Source of the DNA: Microvirga sp. TS319
GTDB lineage: Bacteria; Pseudomonadota; Alphaproteobacteria; Rhizobiales; Beijerinckiaceae
Direction of reading: 5' to 3'
Length of the DNA: 64,000 bases
Assembly (NCBI RefSeq): GCF_041276405.1
Contig: NZ_JBGGGT010000002.1
Coordinates: 905,001 to 969,000, forward strand
The notes under the pieces are model-generated. The model saw only the letters and a program-made list of their open reading frames with translations. It made no database searches and was not told the origin of the DNA. The translations under genes were made by a program, and so were the position numbers. How positions within the stretch are numbered: the first letter of the stretch is position 1; the number at the start of each line of letters is the position of its first letter. Shown here piece by piece: positions 41,954 to 50,003 of the stretch.

Positions 41954-42162
41954 TCATGCGGAAAAGCGGACCCGGGTTTTCGCAAGAACGATGCGCTCCT
42001 CGAAGAGACAGCATCGGATTCGACCCCAAACGTGCAGATCCACTTCCCGCGTCCGATACTCTAGAGCAAGCATTCTGACGGGATCAGAATGCTTGCTCTC
42101 TCTTTGGCGAAGCATCGTTTTTCGAGAAGAACCGGTTCCCACTTCTTCGCACGATGCTCTAG
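41954..42162. repeat. Palindromic intergenic repeat, copy 7 (compound)
   Basis: A 209-bp compound of two diverged modules with an extra perfect 16-bp inverted repeat inside (42063-42078 with 42084-42099, 5-base loop). It ends CACGATGCTCTAG. The inner dyad could act as a terminator for the preceding membrane-protein gene. Confidence 0.8.
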
Positions 42163-42183
42163 CGGTCGGAGAAGTGTCTGACC

Positions 42184-42495
42184 TCACGCGGTGAGCGGAG
42201 GCTTCTGGCCCGGCTCCGGCACCCGAATCCCGGCTCCCATATATTCGTTCAGCTTGTTGCGCAGCGTGCGGATCGAGATTCCGAGAATACGGGCCGCATG
42301 GGTCCGGTTCCCGAGGCAATGGGCGAGGGTGTCCAGGATCAGATGGCGTTCCACGTCCGCAATGGTGTGACCGACCAGGATGCGCCTGAGCGCCTCGACT
42401 GTCTGCTCGGCGTGATCGGCGGCGGAGGAGAGCGAATGAGCCCCATGGAGAGGGGCAAGGGGCTGCTGTTCCTGCATGTCCTGGGCGCTGAGCAC
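42184..42495 (-). CDS. Stand-alone Fis-type HTH protein resembling the FlbD C-terminus
   Basis: A 103-residue protein with a C-terminal HTH_8 domain (IADVERHLILDTLAHCLGNR, THAARILGISIRTLRNKLNE) that matches the DNA-binding end of FlbD/NtrC-type activators. The receiver and AAA+ domains of FlbD are absent, so it cannot act as a sigma-54 activator by itself. It lies next to sciP and has a near-consensus CtrA site 50 bp upstream. Start at GTG 42495 or ATG 42477. A role in flagellar gene control is inferred from the domain and neighbours. Confidence 0.75.
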   Translation of the reverse strand: MLSAQDMQEQQPLAPLHGAHSLSSAADHAEQTVEALRRILVGHTIADVERHLILDTLAHCLGNRTHAARILGISIRTLRNKLNEYMGAGIRVPEPGQKPPLTA

Positions 42496-42544
42496 GATTC
42501 GTACCTATCCAAGTGAAGGGTAAGGATTTATGCCCATCGTATGG

Positions 42545-42560
42545 TTAGGAAGACCTTAAC
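42545..42560 (+). promoter_or_regulatory. CtrA-like site (TTAG-N7-TTAAC)
   Basis: TTAG (42545-42548), seven bases, TTAAC (42556-42560): one mismatch from the CtrA consensus. It is 50 bp upstream of the Fis-type gene on the minus strand; the box is in plus-strand orientation. Confidence 0.45.
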
Positions 42561-42582
42561 GGCCCAGCTTCGCCCTTGGCTG

Positions 42583-42735
42583 GCGCATCGTGCGGACTCG
42601 GCGGGTCGCGCTAGCGAAAGTGGACCCGGTTTTCACGAACGTGGCCCTTCGGGTCCGCGTAAACGATGCGCTGCTCTGGGAGGGAGCATCGGATTCAATC
42701 CCAAAAGTGGGGTCCACTTTTCACGTCCGATGCTC
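42583..42735. repeat. Palindromic intergenic repeat, copy 8
   Basis: GCGCATCGTGCGG start, GTGGACCCGGTTTTCACGAA core, a CGGCCCTTCGGGTCCG-like hairpin, then GAGCATCGGATTC ... CTTTTCACGTCCGATGCTC. Very similar to copy 10 in the tRNA island. Confidence 0.88.
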
Positions 42736-42808
42736 AAGGAGCGCGATGAAAAAAGGCGCCGCTCGATGGAGCTGCGCCTTGATCTGCAGTATTTTCGCGC
42801 TTTCAGTC

Positions 42809-43084
42809 TTACTGCCGGTACTGCTGAATGCGGGTGGTCCGGAGGCCGGCGAGGCCGTGTTGATCGATGGACATCTGCCAGCTCAGAAACTCTTCCGTCG
42901 TCAGCGTGTAGCGCTGGCAGGCTTCCTCGAGGCTCAAAAGGCCGCCCCTAACGGCGGCGACGACTTCGGCCTTGCGGCGGATGACCCAGCGGCGGGTGCT
43001 GGAGGGCGGTAGGTCGGCAATCGTCAGGGGACTGCCGTCGGGCCCAATGACATACTTGACCCTTGGGCGGTGGGGTTCGGTCAT
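42809..43084 (-). CDS. sciP: CtrA inhibitor SciP (DUF1153)
   Basis: SciP binds CtrA (and DNA) and blocks transcription of CtrA-activated genes late in the cell cycle. The 91-residue protein starts MTEPHRPRVKYVIGPDGSPL and has a trihelical HTH (RRWVIRRKAEVVAAVRGGLL, LSLEEACQRYTLTTEEFLSW QMS). Length and motifs match Caulobacter SciP. ATG 43084 is the family start; an ATG at 43099 adds five residues. Near-consensus CtrA sites flank the gene (43201-43216 upstream). Confidence 0.93.
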   Translation of the reverse strand: MTEPHRPRVKYVIGPDGSPLTIADLPPSSTRRWVIRRKAEVVAAVRGGLLSLEEACQRYTLTTEEFLSWQMSIDQHGLAGLRTTRIQQYRQ

Positions 43085-43200
43085 GATACGCTCACACAAA
43101 AATTCAACGACCTTGCTAGGCTCGAACCTAAAGGGTGGGGCTTAATGTTTTCCTAAGCCCATCCAGGCAGTTACGAGTGAGCCTAAGCTTAGCCATAAAC

Positions 43201-43216
43201 GTTAACACCGGCTTAT
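43201..43216 (-). promoter_or_regulatory. CtrA-like site upstream of sciP (GTTAA-N7-TTAT)
   Basis: Plus-strand GTTAA (43201-43205), seven bases, TTAT (43213-43216), i.e. the reverse of TTAA-N7-TTAAC with one mismatch. It is 117 bp upstream of sciP, whose transcription depends on CtrA in Caulobacter. Confidence 0.45.
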
Positions 43217-43314
43217 TGCAGCACGTTTCTCTTTAAGAATTCACCGGCCATCGCTATAGAAGGGCTTTGGCCCCCTCCCGTGCGCCGCCTTGAACGGCGC
43301 CTCTGGATGGAACG

Positions 43315-44469
43315 ATGCTCAACTCACTCGATCTTCCGAAAACCCCCGCCGAGACCCGCGTCGTAGTCGCGATGTCGGGCGGCGTGGACTCCTCCGTCGT
43401 GGCAGCCCTGCTCAAGCAGCAGGGTTACGACGTCATCGGCATTACGCTGCAGCTCTATGATCATGGCGAAGCCGCTCACCGCAAAGGCGCCTGCTGCGCG
43501 GGCCAGGACATCTACGATGCCCGCCGCGTAGCGGAGGCCATCGGCATCCCCCATTATGTGCTCGATTACGAGGAGCGCTTCCGCACGGCCGTGATCGACC
43601 GCTTCACCCAGAGCTATCTGGCGGGCGAGACACCGATCCCCTGTGTCGAGTGCAACCGCTCCATCAAGTTCCGGGATCTCCTGGAAACCGCCAAGGAGCT
43701 CGGTGCCGACGTGCTGGCCACAGGCCACTACGTGGCAAGCCGCCGCCTGCCCGATGGACGCCGCGCCCTGCACCGGGCCGCCGATCCGGATCGGGATCAG
43801 AGCTATTTCCTCTATGCCACGACGCCGGAGCAGCTCGATCTTCTGCGCTTCCCGTTAGGTGAACTGCCGAAGGAAAAGACCCGCGAGTTGGCCCGCGAGT
43901 TCGGGCTGACCGTGGCCGAGAAGGCCGATAGCCAGGACATCTGCTTCGTGACGCAGGGGCGCTACAGCGACGTGATCGAGCGCCTGAAGCCGGGCGCCGT
44001 CCAGGGCGGCGATATCGTCCATGTGGACGGCCGTGTGCTCGGCCGCCATGACGGCATCATTCACTACACCGTCGGACAGCGGAAGGGCCTGGGTCTCTCC
44101 GTCGGCGAGCCGCTCTACGTCGTCCGCCTCGATGCCGCCGAGGCTCGGGTGGTGGTCGGCTCCCGCGAGGCTCTCGCCACCCGCCTCATCCGTATCACGG
44201 ACGTGAACTGGCTTGGGGACGGGCCGCTGGAATCCCTGGGCGAGCAGGGGAGAGAGGTCGCCGTGCGGGTCCGCTCCACCCGGGAGCCGCGTCCGGCCAT
44301 CTTACGATCCACAGGAACCGGCGTTACTGTCGAGCTGTTATCGGCGGAGGACGGGGTGTCTCCTGGTCAAGCTTGTGTCATCTATGAGAGCGATGCTCCG
44401 CGGGCACGTGTGCTTGGCGGAGGCACCATTGCCCGCACAGTTGCCGAAGCCGCGTTCGCTGCGGCCTGA
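43315..44469 (+). CDS. mnmA: tRNA 2-thiouridylase MnmA
   Basis: Thiolates U34 of Lys, Glu and Gln tRNAs. The 384-residue protein has the PP-loop ([18 protein letters not shown], residues 17-33), the catalytic cysteine motifs [14 protein letters not shown] and [13 protein letters not shown], and the C-terminal beta-barrel ([20 protein letters not shown]). Length is normal. It is separated from sciP by a 230-bp divergent gap. Confidence 0.96.
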   Translation: MLNSLDLPKTPAETRVVVAMSGGVDSSVVAALLKQQGYDVIGITLQLYDHGEAAHRKGACCAGQDIYDARRVAEAIGIPHYVLDYEERFRTAVIDRFTQSYLAGETPIPCVECNRSIKFRDLLETAKELGADVLATGHYVASRRLPDGRRALHRAADPDRDQSYFLYATTPEQLDLLRFPLGELPKEKTRELAREFGLTVAEKADSQDICFVTQGRYSDVIERLKPGAVQGGDIVHVDGRVLGRHDGIIHYTVGQRKGLGLSVGEPLYVVRLDAAEARVVVGSREALATRLIRITDVNWLGDGPLESLGEQGREVAVRVRSTREPRPAILRSTGTGVTVELLSAEDGVSPGQACVIYESDAPRARVLGGGTIARTVAEAAFAAA

Positions 44470-44492
44470 GGCGTCCCTCTGAAGGAACTTGC

Positions 44493-45134
44493 ATGACGGA
44501 TGGAGCGACCACGGCCCTGATGCGCAAAGCCTATGCGCGTTGGGCGCCGATCTATGACCTCGTTTACGACAAGCTGACGGAACCGGCCGCCCGGGCGGCC
44601 GTCAATGCCGCGACCGCCTGCGGGCCGAAAGTTCTGGAGGCCGGTGTCGGCACCGGGCTATCCCTGGGCTATTACCCGAGGCATGCCGAGGTCTACGGAG
44701 TCGATCTCTCCGAGGACATGCTGCGCCGGGCACAGGACAAGGTCGATAAGCGCGGCTTGTCCCATGTCAGAAGCCTGCAGGTGATGGATGTGACCCGTCT
44801 CGGCTTTCCCGATTCGATGTTCGATGCGGTGACGGCCCAGTTCATCATCACGCTCGTGCCGGAACCCGAGGTGGCTTTGTCCGAATTCGCCCGGGTTCTG
44901 AAACCCGGCGGCGAGATCGTGCTGGCCAATCATTGGGGCCAGCCCTCCGGGCCCGTTGCGGCTCTGGAGGAAATGGCCGCGCCCCTTGCCAAGGCAATCG
45001 GGTGGAGTTCCTCCTTCAAGGCCTCCCGCGTCGAGAGTTGGGCCCGCAGGACCGGGTTCATGGAAGTGGTCGAGTTGAGGTCGCTCTTCCCGGCCGGCTT
45101 TTTCAAGCTGATGAGAATCAGGAAGCGGGCCTGA
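44493..45134 (+). CDS. SAM-dependent methyltransferase, PmtA-like
   Basis: A 213-residue class I methyltransferase with motif I VLEAGVGTGLSLGYYP, motif II VYGVDLSEDMLRRAQDK and the post-I/IV region FDAVTAQFIITLVPEP; the N-terminal YARWAPIYDLVYDKLTEP is typical of rhizobial phosphatidylethanolamine N-methyltransferases (PmtA), which make phosphatidylcholine. Ubiquinone-type methyltransferases are an alternative. It starts 23 bp after mnmA. Confidence 0.78.
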   Translation: MTDGATTALMRKAYARWAPIYDLVYDKLTEPAARAAVNAATACGPKVLEAGVGTGLSLGYYPRHAEVYGVDLSEDMLRRAQDKVDKRGLSHVRSLQVMDVTRLGFPDSMFDAVTAQFIITLVPEPEVALSEFARVLKPGGEIVLANHWGQPSGPVAALEEMAAPLAKAIGWSSSFKASRVESWARRTGFMEVVELRSLFPAGFFKLMRIRKRA

Positions 45135-45135
45135 G

Positions 45136-45252
45136 GCACCGGACGTGAAAATTGGATTCCACTTTCGGGATCCATTCGATGATCCCCCTCTACAACAGCG
45201 CATCGTGCGCAGTGCGGAAAACCGTTTCCGTTTTTCCGCGCGATGCGTCAGA
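45136..45252. repeat. Palindromic intergenic repeat, copy 9
   Basis: GGCACCGGACGTGAAAATTG ... CGATGATCC, then AGCGCATCGTGCG ... TTTTTCCGCGCGATGCGTC. Both modules are recognisable with several substitutions. Confidence 0.8.
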
Positions 45253-45364
45253 GGTCTGCTTTTCGTTCAAAGGGGCCTTTTTGGGTCGAACGCGGTGACT
45301 TTTGCGGCTCGAGCCCTATTTTCCTGGTCTCAAATCCCTGCACAGACTCACGAAAGTCATTCCG

Positions 45365-45583
45365 ATGCGTCTTTTCATGTTCACCTCTCAGGCCAAGGAA
45401 GACCTGCACGCATTTGCGGGAGATGAATCCGGCAGCAAACTTCCCGCGAAGTACGGCCCCTGGGGACTGACCGGCAGCCTTGGTTCCCGCGAGACCCCGC
45501 CTCACAAGTTCTCCCGGCGGGCGATCGAGCAGGCCATCTCGACGGAGGGCTTCCAGCTCTGGCGGATGAAGCCCAAGGGCTGA
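45365..45583 (+). CDS. Small conserved protein of unknown function (72 aa)
   Basis: A 72-residue soluble protein (RLFMFTSQAKEDLHAFAGDE ... WGLTGSLGSRETPPHKFSRR). The sequence is non-repetitive, with normal composition for a coding gene, and I recall similar small proteins in methylobacteria, but no domain name. ATG 45365 gives the compact form; a longer frame from 45302 is possible. It lies between repeat copy 9 and the tRNA gene. Confidence 0.6.
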   Translation: MRLFMFTSQAKEDLHAFAGDESGSKLPAKYGPWGLTGSLGSRETPPHKFSRRAIEQAISTEGFQLWRMKPKG

Positions 45584-45765
45584 ACCCGCCTGAACCGAGG
45601 AACAGACGCCCCGACAGCCGTGCGGGCGCCAGAACGGCTCGACTGATCGGGGCATGAGAAAAAACCGACATAAATTCGCCGGATGCCCCAGGCTCTTTCT
45701 TGACACCGAGGCCTAATCTTCCCTATATCGCGCATGCCTGACGCGGGGTCGCCCCCGCGGCGTGG

Positions 45766-45842
45766 GGCGGAGTAGCTCAGTTGGTCAGAGCAGAGGAATC
45801 ATAATCCTTGTGTCGGGGGTTCAAATCCCTCCTCCGCTACCA
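45766..45842 (+). tRNA. tRNA-Met (CAT anticodon)
   Basis: 77-nt cloverleaf: acceptor stem GGCGGAG/CTCCGCT (one G-U), D arm AGCTCAGTTGGTCAGAGC-like, anticodon loop ATCATAA with CAT, variable region, T loop GGTTCAAATCC, and an encoded CCA end. The acceptor stem begins with a G-U wobble pair, and the anticodon stem lacks the three G-C pairs of initiator tRNA, so it is the elongator type. A tRNA-Ile2 (lysidine) identity cannot be fully excluded. Its 3' half is duplicated at 55300-55345. Confidence 0.93.
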
Positions 45843-45982
45843 TTTAAACCCTTAAGAGATAAGGGTTTTTATTCGTCGGTTTGAGGAACAGCGGACTGGC
45901 TTTATCGTTAGCTCAGTCCTAGCTCACCCCTCCAAAAAGCCCAAACATTGCAAGGCCCTTGGTTCGTACTGCGCTAGGCCTC

Positions 45983-46141
45983 TAGCACATCGTGCGGACC
46001 CAGCCGGTCGCGCTAGCAAAAAGTGGCCCCGGTTTTCACGAACGTGGCCCTTCGGGTCCGCTCAAACGATGCGCTTATCTAAGAAGGGAGCATCGGATTC
46101 GATCCCGAAAGTGCAGTTCCACTTTTCACGTCCGATGCTCC
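45983..46141. repeat. Palindromic intergenic repeat, copy 10 (inside the island)
   Basis: TAGCACATCGTGCGGACCC ... GTGGCCCCGGTTTTCACGAA, the CGGCCCTTCGGGTCCG hairpin, then GAGCATCGGATTC ... CTTTTCACGTCCGATGCTCC. It is nearly the same arrangement as copy 8, so the element is present in core and island alike. Confidence 0.88.
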
Positions 46142-46215
46142 AGCGCCGTGTTTCGAAGCAAAGTAACCAATAGGGTACGAGCATGGATTCCTCTCCCTCC
46201 AAGAAACGCTATTAG

Positions 46216-46395
46216 CTGTTTCAGCGCACAGACAACAATAAGTGGCAGATGTGCTTCAGCATCGAAGGCCAAGGGCAGATCAAACGCTCGCCGGAGACCA
46301 GTGATCGAATCGAAGCTGAGCGCAAGGCGGAGCGGGTGGAGCTCAATAATCAGTCCTTAGATCTTAATGCTAAGCTCCAAGCGCGGCGGGAGCAT
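46216..46395 (+). pseudogene. Tyrosine recombinase (integrase) N-terminal fragment
   Basis: The frame beginning after a stop at 46213 reads LFQRTDNNKWQMCFSIEGQG followed by QIKRSPETSDRIEAERKAER, the arm-binding N-terminus of phage-type integrases (W-x-x-x-F, S-x-x-T-x-D-x-x-E-A-E-x-x-A). It then degenerates and runs into repeat copy 11; no core or catalytic domain follows in frame. It is 370 bp from tRNA-Met, the usual place for an island integrase. Confidence 0.6.
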
Positions 46396-46498
46396 CATAA
46401 TTCTACTGGCTATGGGTGCGGCAAATCCGTATGCACTGACCAAACTCCTGGGCGAGAAGCGGAATACGCTCGTCGCTCCCGAAGGCAAGAAGGCGCGC

Positions 46499-46610
46499 TA
46501 GAGCATCGGACCCAAAAGTGGAATCCACTTTTGGGTCCGATGCTCCCCTCTTGGAAAGAGCGCATCGTTCAGGCGAAAAACCGGGTCCACTTTTTCGCAC
46601 GGTGCGCTAG
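46499..46610. repeat. Palindromic intergenic repeat, copy 11 (inside integrase remnant region)
   Basis: AGAGCATCGGACCCAAAAG ... CTTTTGGGTCCGATGCTCC, spacer, then AGCGCATCGTTC ... TTTTTCGCACGGTGCGCTAG. The first module is a perfect inverted repeat. Confidence 0.9.
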
Positions 46611-47015
46611 AAGAGAATGTTCAGGTTGCTACAGCCAAAGAGAGGGCGTTGCACCAGCATAGCGCCGCTTCCGAGGTGGATGCTGCGCACGTGAAACACT
46701 GAGTGCCCTTGAACTGCGCTGGCGCGATGCCGGCCTTCCTAGGACGCCTGATCGAAATGTCCTCGAAGCTAGTATCACGGGTCTCACGCGCCGGAATTCG
46801 GAGCTCGTCTGATTGGAAGGCGAGCACAAAGTTCTTGTCGAAGCGAATGATTGCATTGTGCAGCGCGATGAGTTGAAGGATCTCCTGAACCAAATGCGTA
46901 ACGCGAGCGGTGTTGAAGCGGCAGAAAACCCCAAGCGATACGAGGCCGGGTCTAATACGACACTGAAAATTGCAGAGCAGGCGTTGCTTCAAACCGAAGC
47001 TGCCCATGAGGCCAT
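46611..47015. other. Degenerate stretch, no supported gene
   Basis: Short coding-like pieces occur in different plus-strand frames (ENVQVATAKERALHQHSAAS ending in a stop near 46690, then VEANDCIVQRDELKDLLNQM from 46813), consistent with a decayed coiled-coil gene, but nothing intact can be assigned. The 46813-47055 piece also overlaps an integrase end on the other strand. Confidence 0.4.
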
Positions 47016-47150
47016 TCAGGCGCTTCGCATTATCTCAACATTGACTTCAATATAGCGCGGCGTCGTTGAAAGATGCTTGTGGCCAGCAAGAAGCTTAATT
47101 GCTCTTAGTGATATGCCTGCGTGCGCCAGCTTAGTGTTAAACTAGCGTCG
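47016..47150 (-). pseudogene. Tyrosine recombinase C-terminal fragment
   Basis: On the minus strand: KLAHAGISLRAIKLLAGHKH followed by LSTTPRYIEVNVEIM, the last catalytic block of phage integrases with the conserved L-GH-x-x-x-x-TT-x-x-Y pattern (active-site Tyr in RYIEVN). A stop codon occurs just upstream (RR then TAG then FNTKLAHA), so it is broken. Its strand is opposite to the N-terminal fragment at 46216, so either the locus was rearranged or the two came from different recombinases. Confidence 0.65.
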
Positions 47151-47659
47151 TCCGCTGTAGCTCGACCCACCATTTTGGCCCGCCTGCGCATACCGCTGCC
47201 CCATACGCTGACAGAGCGTGTTCGCGCTGAAGGGCGTTCGCTCCTGGGTGATCGCACTGGCCGGGTGGGTGAGGGCGGTCGTTGCAGCGTGCTCCATGCC
47301 GTGCATGACTCACTACAGCAGTCAGACGTTTGAGTTCCGCTGCAATGAGTACGCGTGCCTGTTTTATCAAAACCTCATGCTCTATTGCTGTCAGCCACAA
47401 CGCATGATGTTTCCAGAAACTAAGAAGGACAATGCTTTTCTAGGCGTCATGCGCAGTAAGGCTTTGCGATCAGGTCCTAGTAAAGTTTAGTTTTACGATG
47501 TTAGTACCTATATTTTTTCATGCTCGTGGTTGAGTAGAGCCTGTAGAGGCTCCGCCGACCCAAGCCCCGGATCATTCCCTGCTCCTTGCCGGCGAGAAGC
47601 TCAGTGTCGTATACATCCTGGCCAGCTCACGGTTAGCTTCAATTCTAGGACAACCATCT
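47151..47659. other. Gene-free stretch in the island
   Basis: No coding region with convincing composition. Frames of 80-90 codons exist but resemble no family, and the base composition is lower in GC than the flanks. Confidence 0.5.
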
Positions 47660-48052
47660 ATGAGACACGTAATCGAGGTTCCAGTTATATCGGCTGCAAT
47701 CCGCAGACTTGGGGCGCCGACCTCGGCGATTGTGCAAACCGGTGATCTCCTCTTTACCTGCGGGATGCCGCCGATCGATGGCGTGACTGGCGAGATCGTG
47801 ACGGGACCTATCGAGGCGCAGACGCGCGCCTCGCTCAATGCCCTCAAGATTACGCTGGAGCACGCCGGCTCGTCGCTCGCGCACGTCGTCAAGGCAACGA
47901 TCTACGTGACCGATCCGAAACTAATGGGCGATGTCAACGCGGTCTATCGGGAATTCTTTGGCGACGAATGGCCGGCAAGGACGTCGGCCGCGATCAGACC
48001 TTGGACGTTGCCATTCGATATTGAGATTGAGTGCGTCGCAACCGTTAGATAA
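47660..48052 (+). CDS. RidA/YjgF family enamine/imine deaminase
   Basis: Hydrolyses reactive enamines and imines made by PLP enzymes and amino-acid-modifying enzymes. The 130-residue protein has the family motifs AIVQTGDLLFTCGMPPIDG, ASLNALKITLEHAGSSLAHV and ATIYVTDPKLMGDVNAVYRE, and a C-terminal FGDEWPARTSAAIRPW with the substrate-binding Arg. Next to a hydrolase and a cyclodeaminase fragment, it fits an amino-acid or ureido-compound catabolic island. Confidence 0.9.
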   Translation: MRHVIEVPVISAAIRRLGAPTSAIVQTGDLLFTCGMPPIDGVTGEIVTGPIEAQTRASLNALKITLEHAGSSLAHVVKATIYVTDPKLMGDVNAVYREFFGDEWPARTSAAIRPWTLPFDIEIECVATVR

Positions 48053-48501
48053 CCCGCTCCGAGTGTGCGATCCTCGCTAGCCAGCGTGCCAATCCGTTCT
48101 GTCCTTCGGCCTGTGACGGTGCTGCCTGTGGCGCTCGCCGCGAACCAGCAGCATTTTGGTTGCTAGACGGGTGGCGTCGGATGGCAGCGAAAGCGTCTCT
48201 CCGATGCGCATGCGTGAGGCATAAATCGGCTCGAACGGAGCCCGGCAGGCTGCAGAGTCAGAGCGAGCAATCGGCTTCGATGGGCGGTGAAGGAGGCCTC
48301 AGGTTTCGACTATGGCGAGGGCGAAGGACAACTCTCACGATTGCCGCATGACTGGCATGGTAGAATTCTCTGTGACTGTAACATAGGCAGCTGCCCATAT
48401 TTGCTTCGTGCTAGGCTTTCTTGTCAGATCATTGGATTTTTGACCCGCAGGCGGAGCTCTCGAATCTGTGTTAAGGAGAGCGGAAACTCCCAGGGTGCAT
48501 T
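48053..48501. other. Gene-free stretch before LysR
   Basis: About 450 bp without a supported gene. AGGAGAG near 48474 may serve the LysR start. Promoters for ridA and lysR are not evident. Confidence 0.45.
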
Positions 48502-49551
48502 ATGCGACTGCTCGATCGAACAGCGGGTCAACTGAATTGGAATCTGCTGCGCACATTTCTAATCATCGTTGAGGAACGCAGTATTACGCGCGCGGCCGAC
48601 CGTCTCTCACTCAGGCAGCCCTCGGTCAGTGCTGCGCTCCGGCGGCTCGAGGAAACGCTCAATTGCCAGCTCATCGAGCGGGACAGTCGTCGCTTCACAC
48701 TGACGGAGCAAGGGGAAATTCTCTATCGAGAGTGCGATGAGATCTACCGGCGTGTTTGCAAGCTCGGAGAAAAACTCAATGGCGTTCACAATGAAATCTC
48801 CGGTTTGGTTCGTCTCCTCCTCGTGACCCAGGTAATCTGGCCGGAACTCGACCGTACCATCGCGGCGCTTCACAGGGAACATAACAGAATAACATTCAAA
48901 ATTGAGATTGCTAACAGCCAGGAGATCGTCCGGGCCGTAGCGCAACGAATTGCACCATTTGGAATCTGCCTCCTGACGAAACCCGTTCCTGGACTAAACT
49001 GCCAAATGTTGTTCCGCGAGGAGTTCGGCCTGTATTGCGGGGCGAACTATCATCTGAGCGAACGGGCCACTGTGACGATCGACGAACTTCAGGCGGAACC
49101 ATGGGTATCTTTTACCTGTGCGGAGACTGGCACTTCGTTCGAGCCAATGAACGCCCTCCGTGACAGCGTGGGTCTTGGTCATCACGTCGTCGCCTCAAGC
49201 CCCCATCTCGAGGAATTACAGCGCCTGATCGGTGCCGGAATTGGGATCGGTCTTCTTCCGAGTGCGGCAGTCGAGGCAAGCGTCTATGCAACGCGATTGA
49301 AGCGCTTGCCGTTCGAACACCGCGCGCTTGGGGCAGACCTTTATCTCGTGACGAACCCAAGCCAGCAGCTTGAGAAGGCAGAAGCTGCCTTCCTTGAAAT
49401 GCTCATGGGGATCGCCAGTGATAGGACCCAGGAGATAGAAGGTGTAAAAGAGGGCGCTGTCCTGCCTTTCGCTAAGCCGGTGAGAGCGCTTTCCGCGCCT
49501 CAGGTACGCCCATCGGGGAAAGTGCGGTCTAGGACCCAGCGGCCCCACTGA
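48502..49551 (+). CDS. LysR-type regulator of the island catabolic genes
   Basis: A 349-residue LysR protein: N-terminal HTH (NWNLLRTFLIIVEERSITRA, RQPSVSAALRRLEETLNCQL) and a C-terminal sensor domain (about 105-315). It has an unusually long, basic C-terminal tail (about 35 residues). It is convergent with the cyclodeaminase fragment (stop codons touch) and is the only regulator in the island, so it is the likely controller of the hydrolase-TRAP operon. Confidence 0.88.
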   Translation: MRLLDRTAGQLNWNLLRTFLIIVEERSITRAADRLSLRQPSVSAALRRLEETLNCQLIERDSRRFTLTEQGEILYRECDEIYRRVCKLGEKLNGVHNEISGLVRLLLVTQVIWPELDRTIAALHREHNRITFKIEIANSQEIVRAVAQRIAPFGICLLTKPVPGLNCQMLFREEFGLYCGANYHLSERATVTIDELQAEPWVSFTCAETGTSFEPMNALRDSVGLGHHVVASSPHLEELQRLIGAGIGIGLLPSAAVEASVYATRLKRLPFEHRALGADLYLVTNPSQQLEKAEAAFLEMLMGIASDRTQEIEGVKEGAVLPFAKPVRALSAPQVRPSGKVRSRTQRPH

Positions 49552-50003
49552 TCAACCAGGCAGCTGGCTCACGACGAGACGCGCGGCCGCAAGATCCTCC
49601 AGCGCGTCCCCGACCGATTTGAACAGAGTCATTTCGTCCGAGCTTGTCCGGCCCATATGGTCCCCCAGACGAGTTCGCTCAGGTCCGCCTTGATGTCGGA
49701 TTCCGATAGGAGTGCGGCTGTGATGGGTTGCGCCAGATCACCGGCCAGGATGGCACTTCGACGTACGTCAACAAAGATCGAGGCGCGTCTCACCGCTTCG
49801 TCATCAGCCTCGCGCATGTCTGCTCGGAAGCCGCCAACCAAACCCACATGAGCTCCCGGGTTCAACCAGGCGCCCTTCAGGACGGGCGATGTGGCACTCG
49901 TTACGCAGGAGGCGATGTCGGCCGATTGAGCGCTGCCTTCCAGGTCCTCGGACACAAGTACCTCGATCCCTTCGCACTGAAGGCGTTTAACCGCAGGAGC
50001 GCC
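49552..50003 (-). pseudogene. Ornithine cyclodeaminase/mu-crystallin C-terminal fragment
   Basis: The minus strand reads PAVKRLQCEGIEVLVSEDLE, then ADIASCVTSATSPVLKGAWL and GAHVGLVGGFRADMREADDE, and after a frameshift near 49655-49662 ends DEMTLFKSVGDALEDLAAAR. These are the C-terminal half of ornithine cyclodeaminase. The N-terminal half is missing: the fragment begins directly after, and in the same frame as, the stop of the upstream hydrolase. Deletion between the two genes is the simplest explanation. Confidence 0.75.

Noticed and set aside
46813..47055. 80-codon plus-strand frame in the island, coiled-coil-like
   Set aside because: It is flanked by stops, overlaps the integrase C-terminal relic on the other strand, and has no start context. 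Treated as part of the degenerate stretch.
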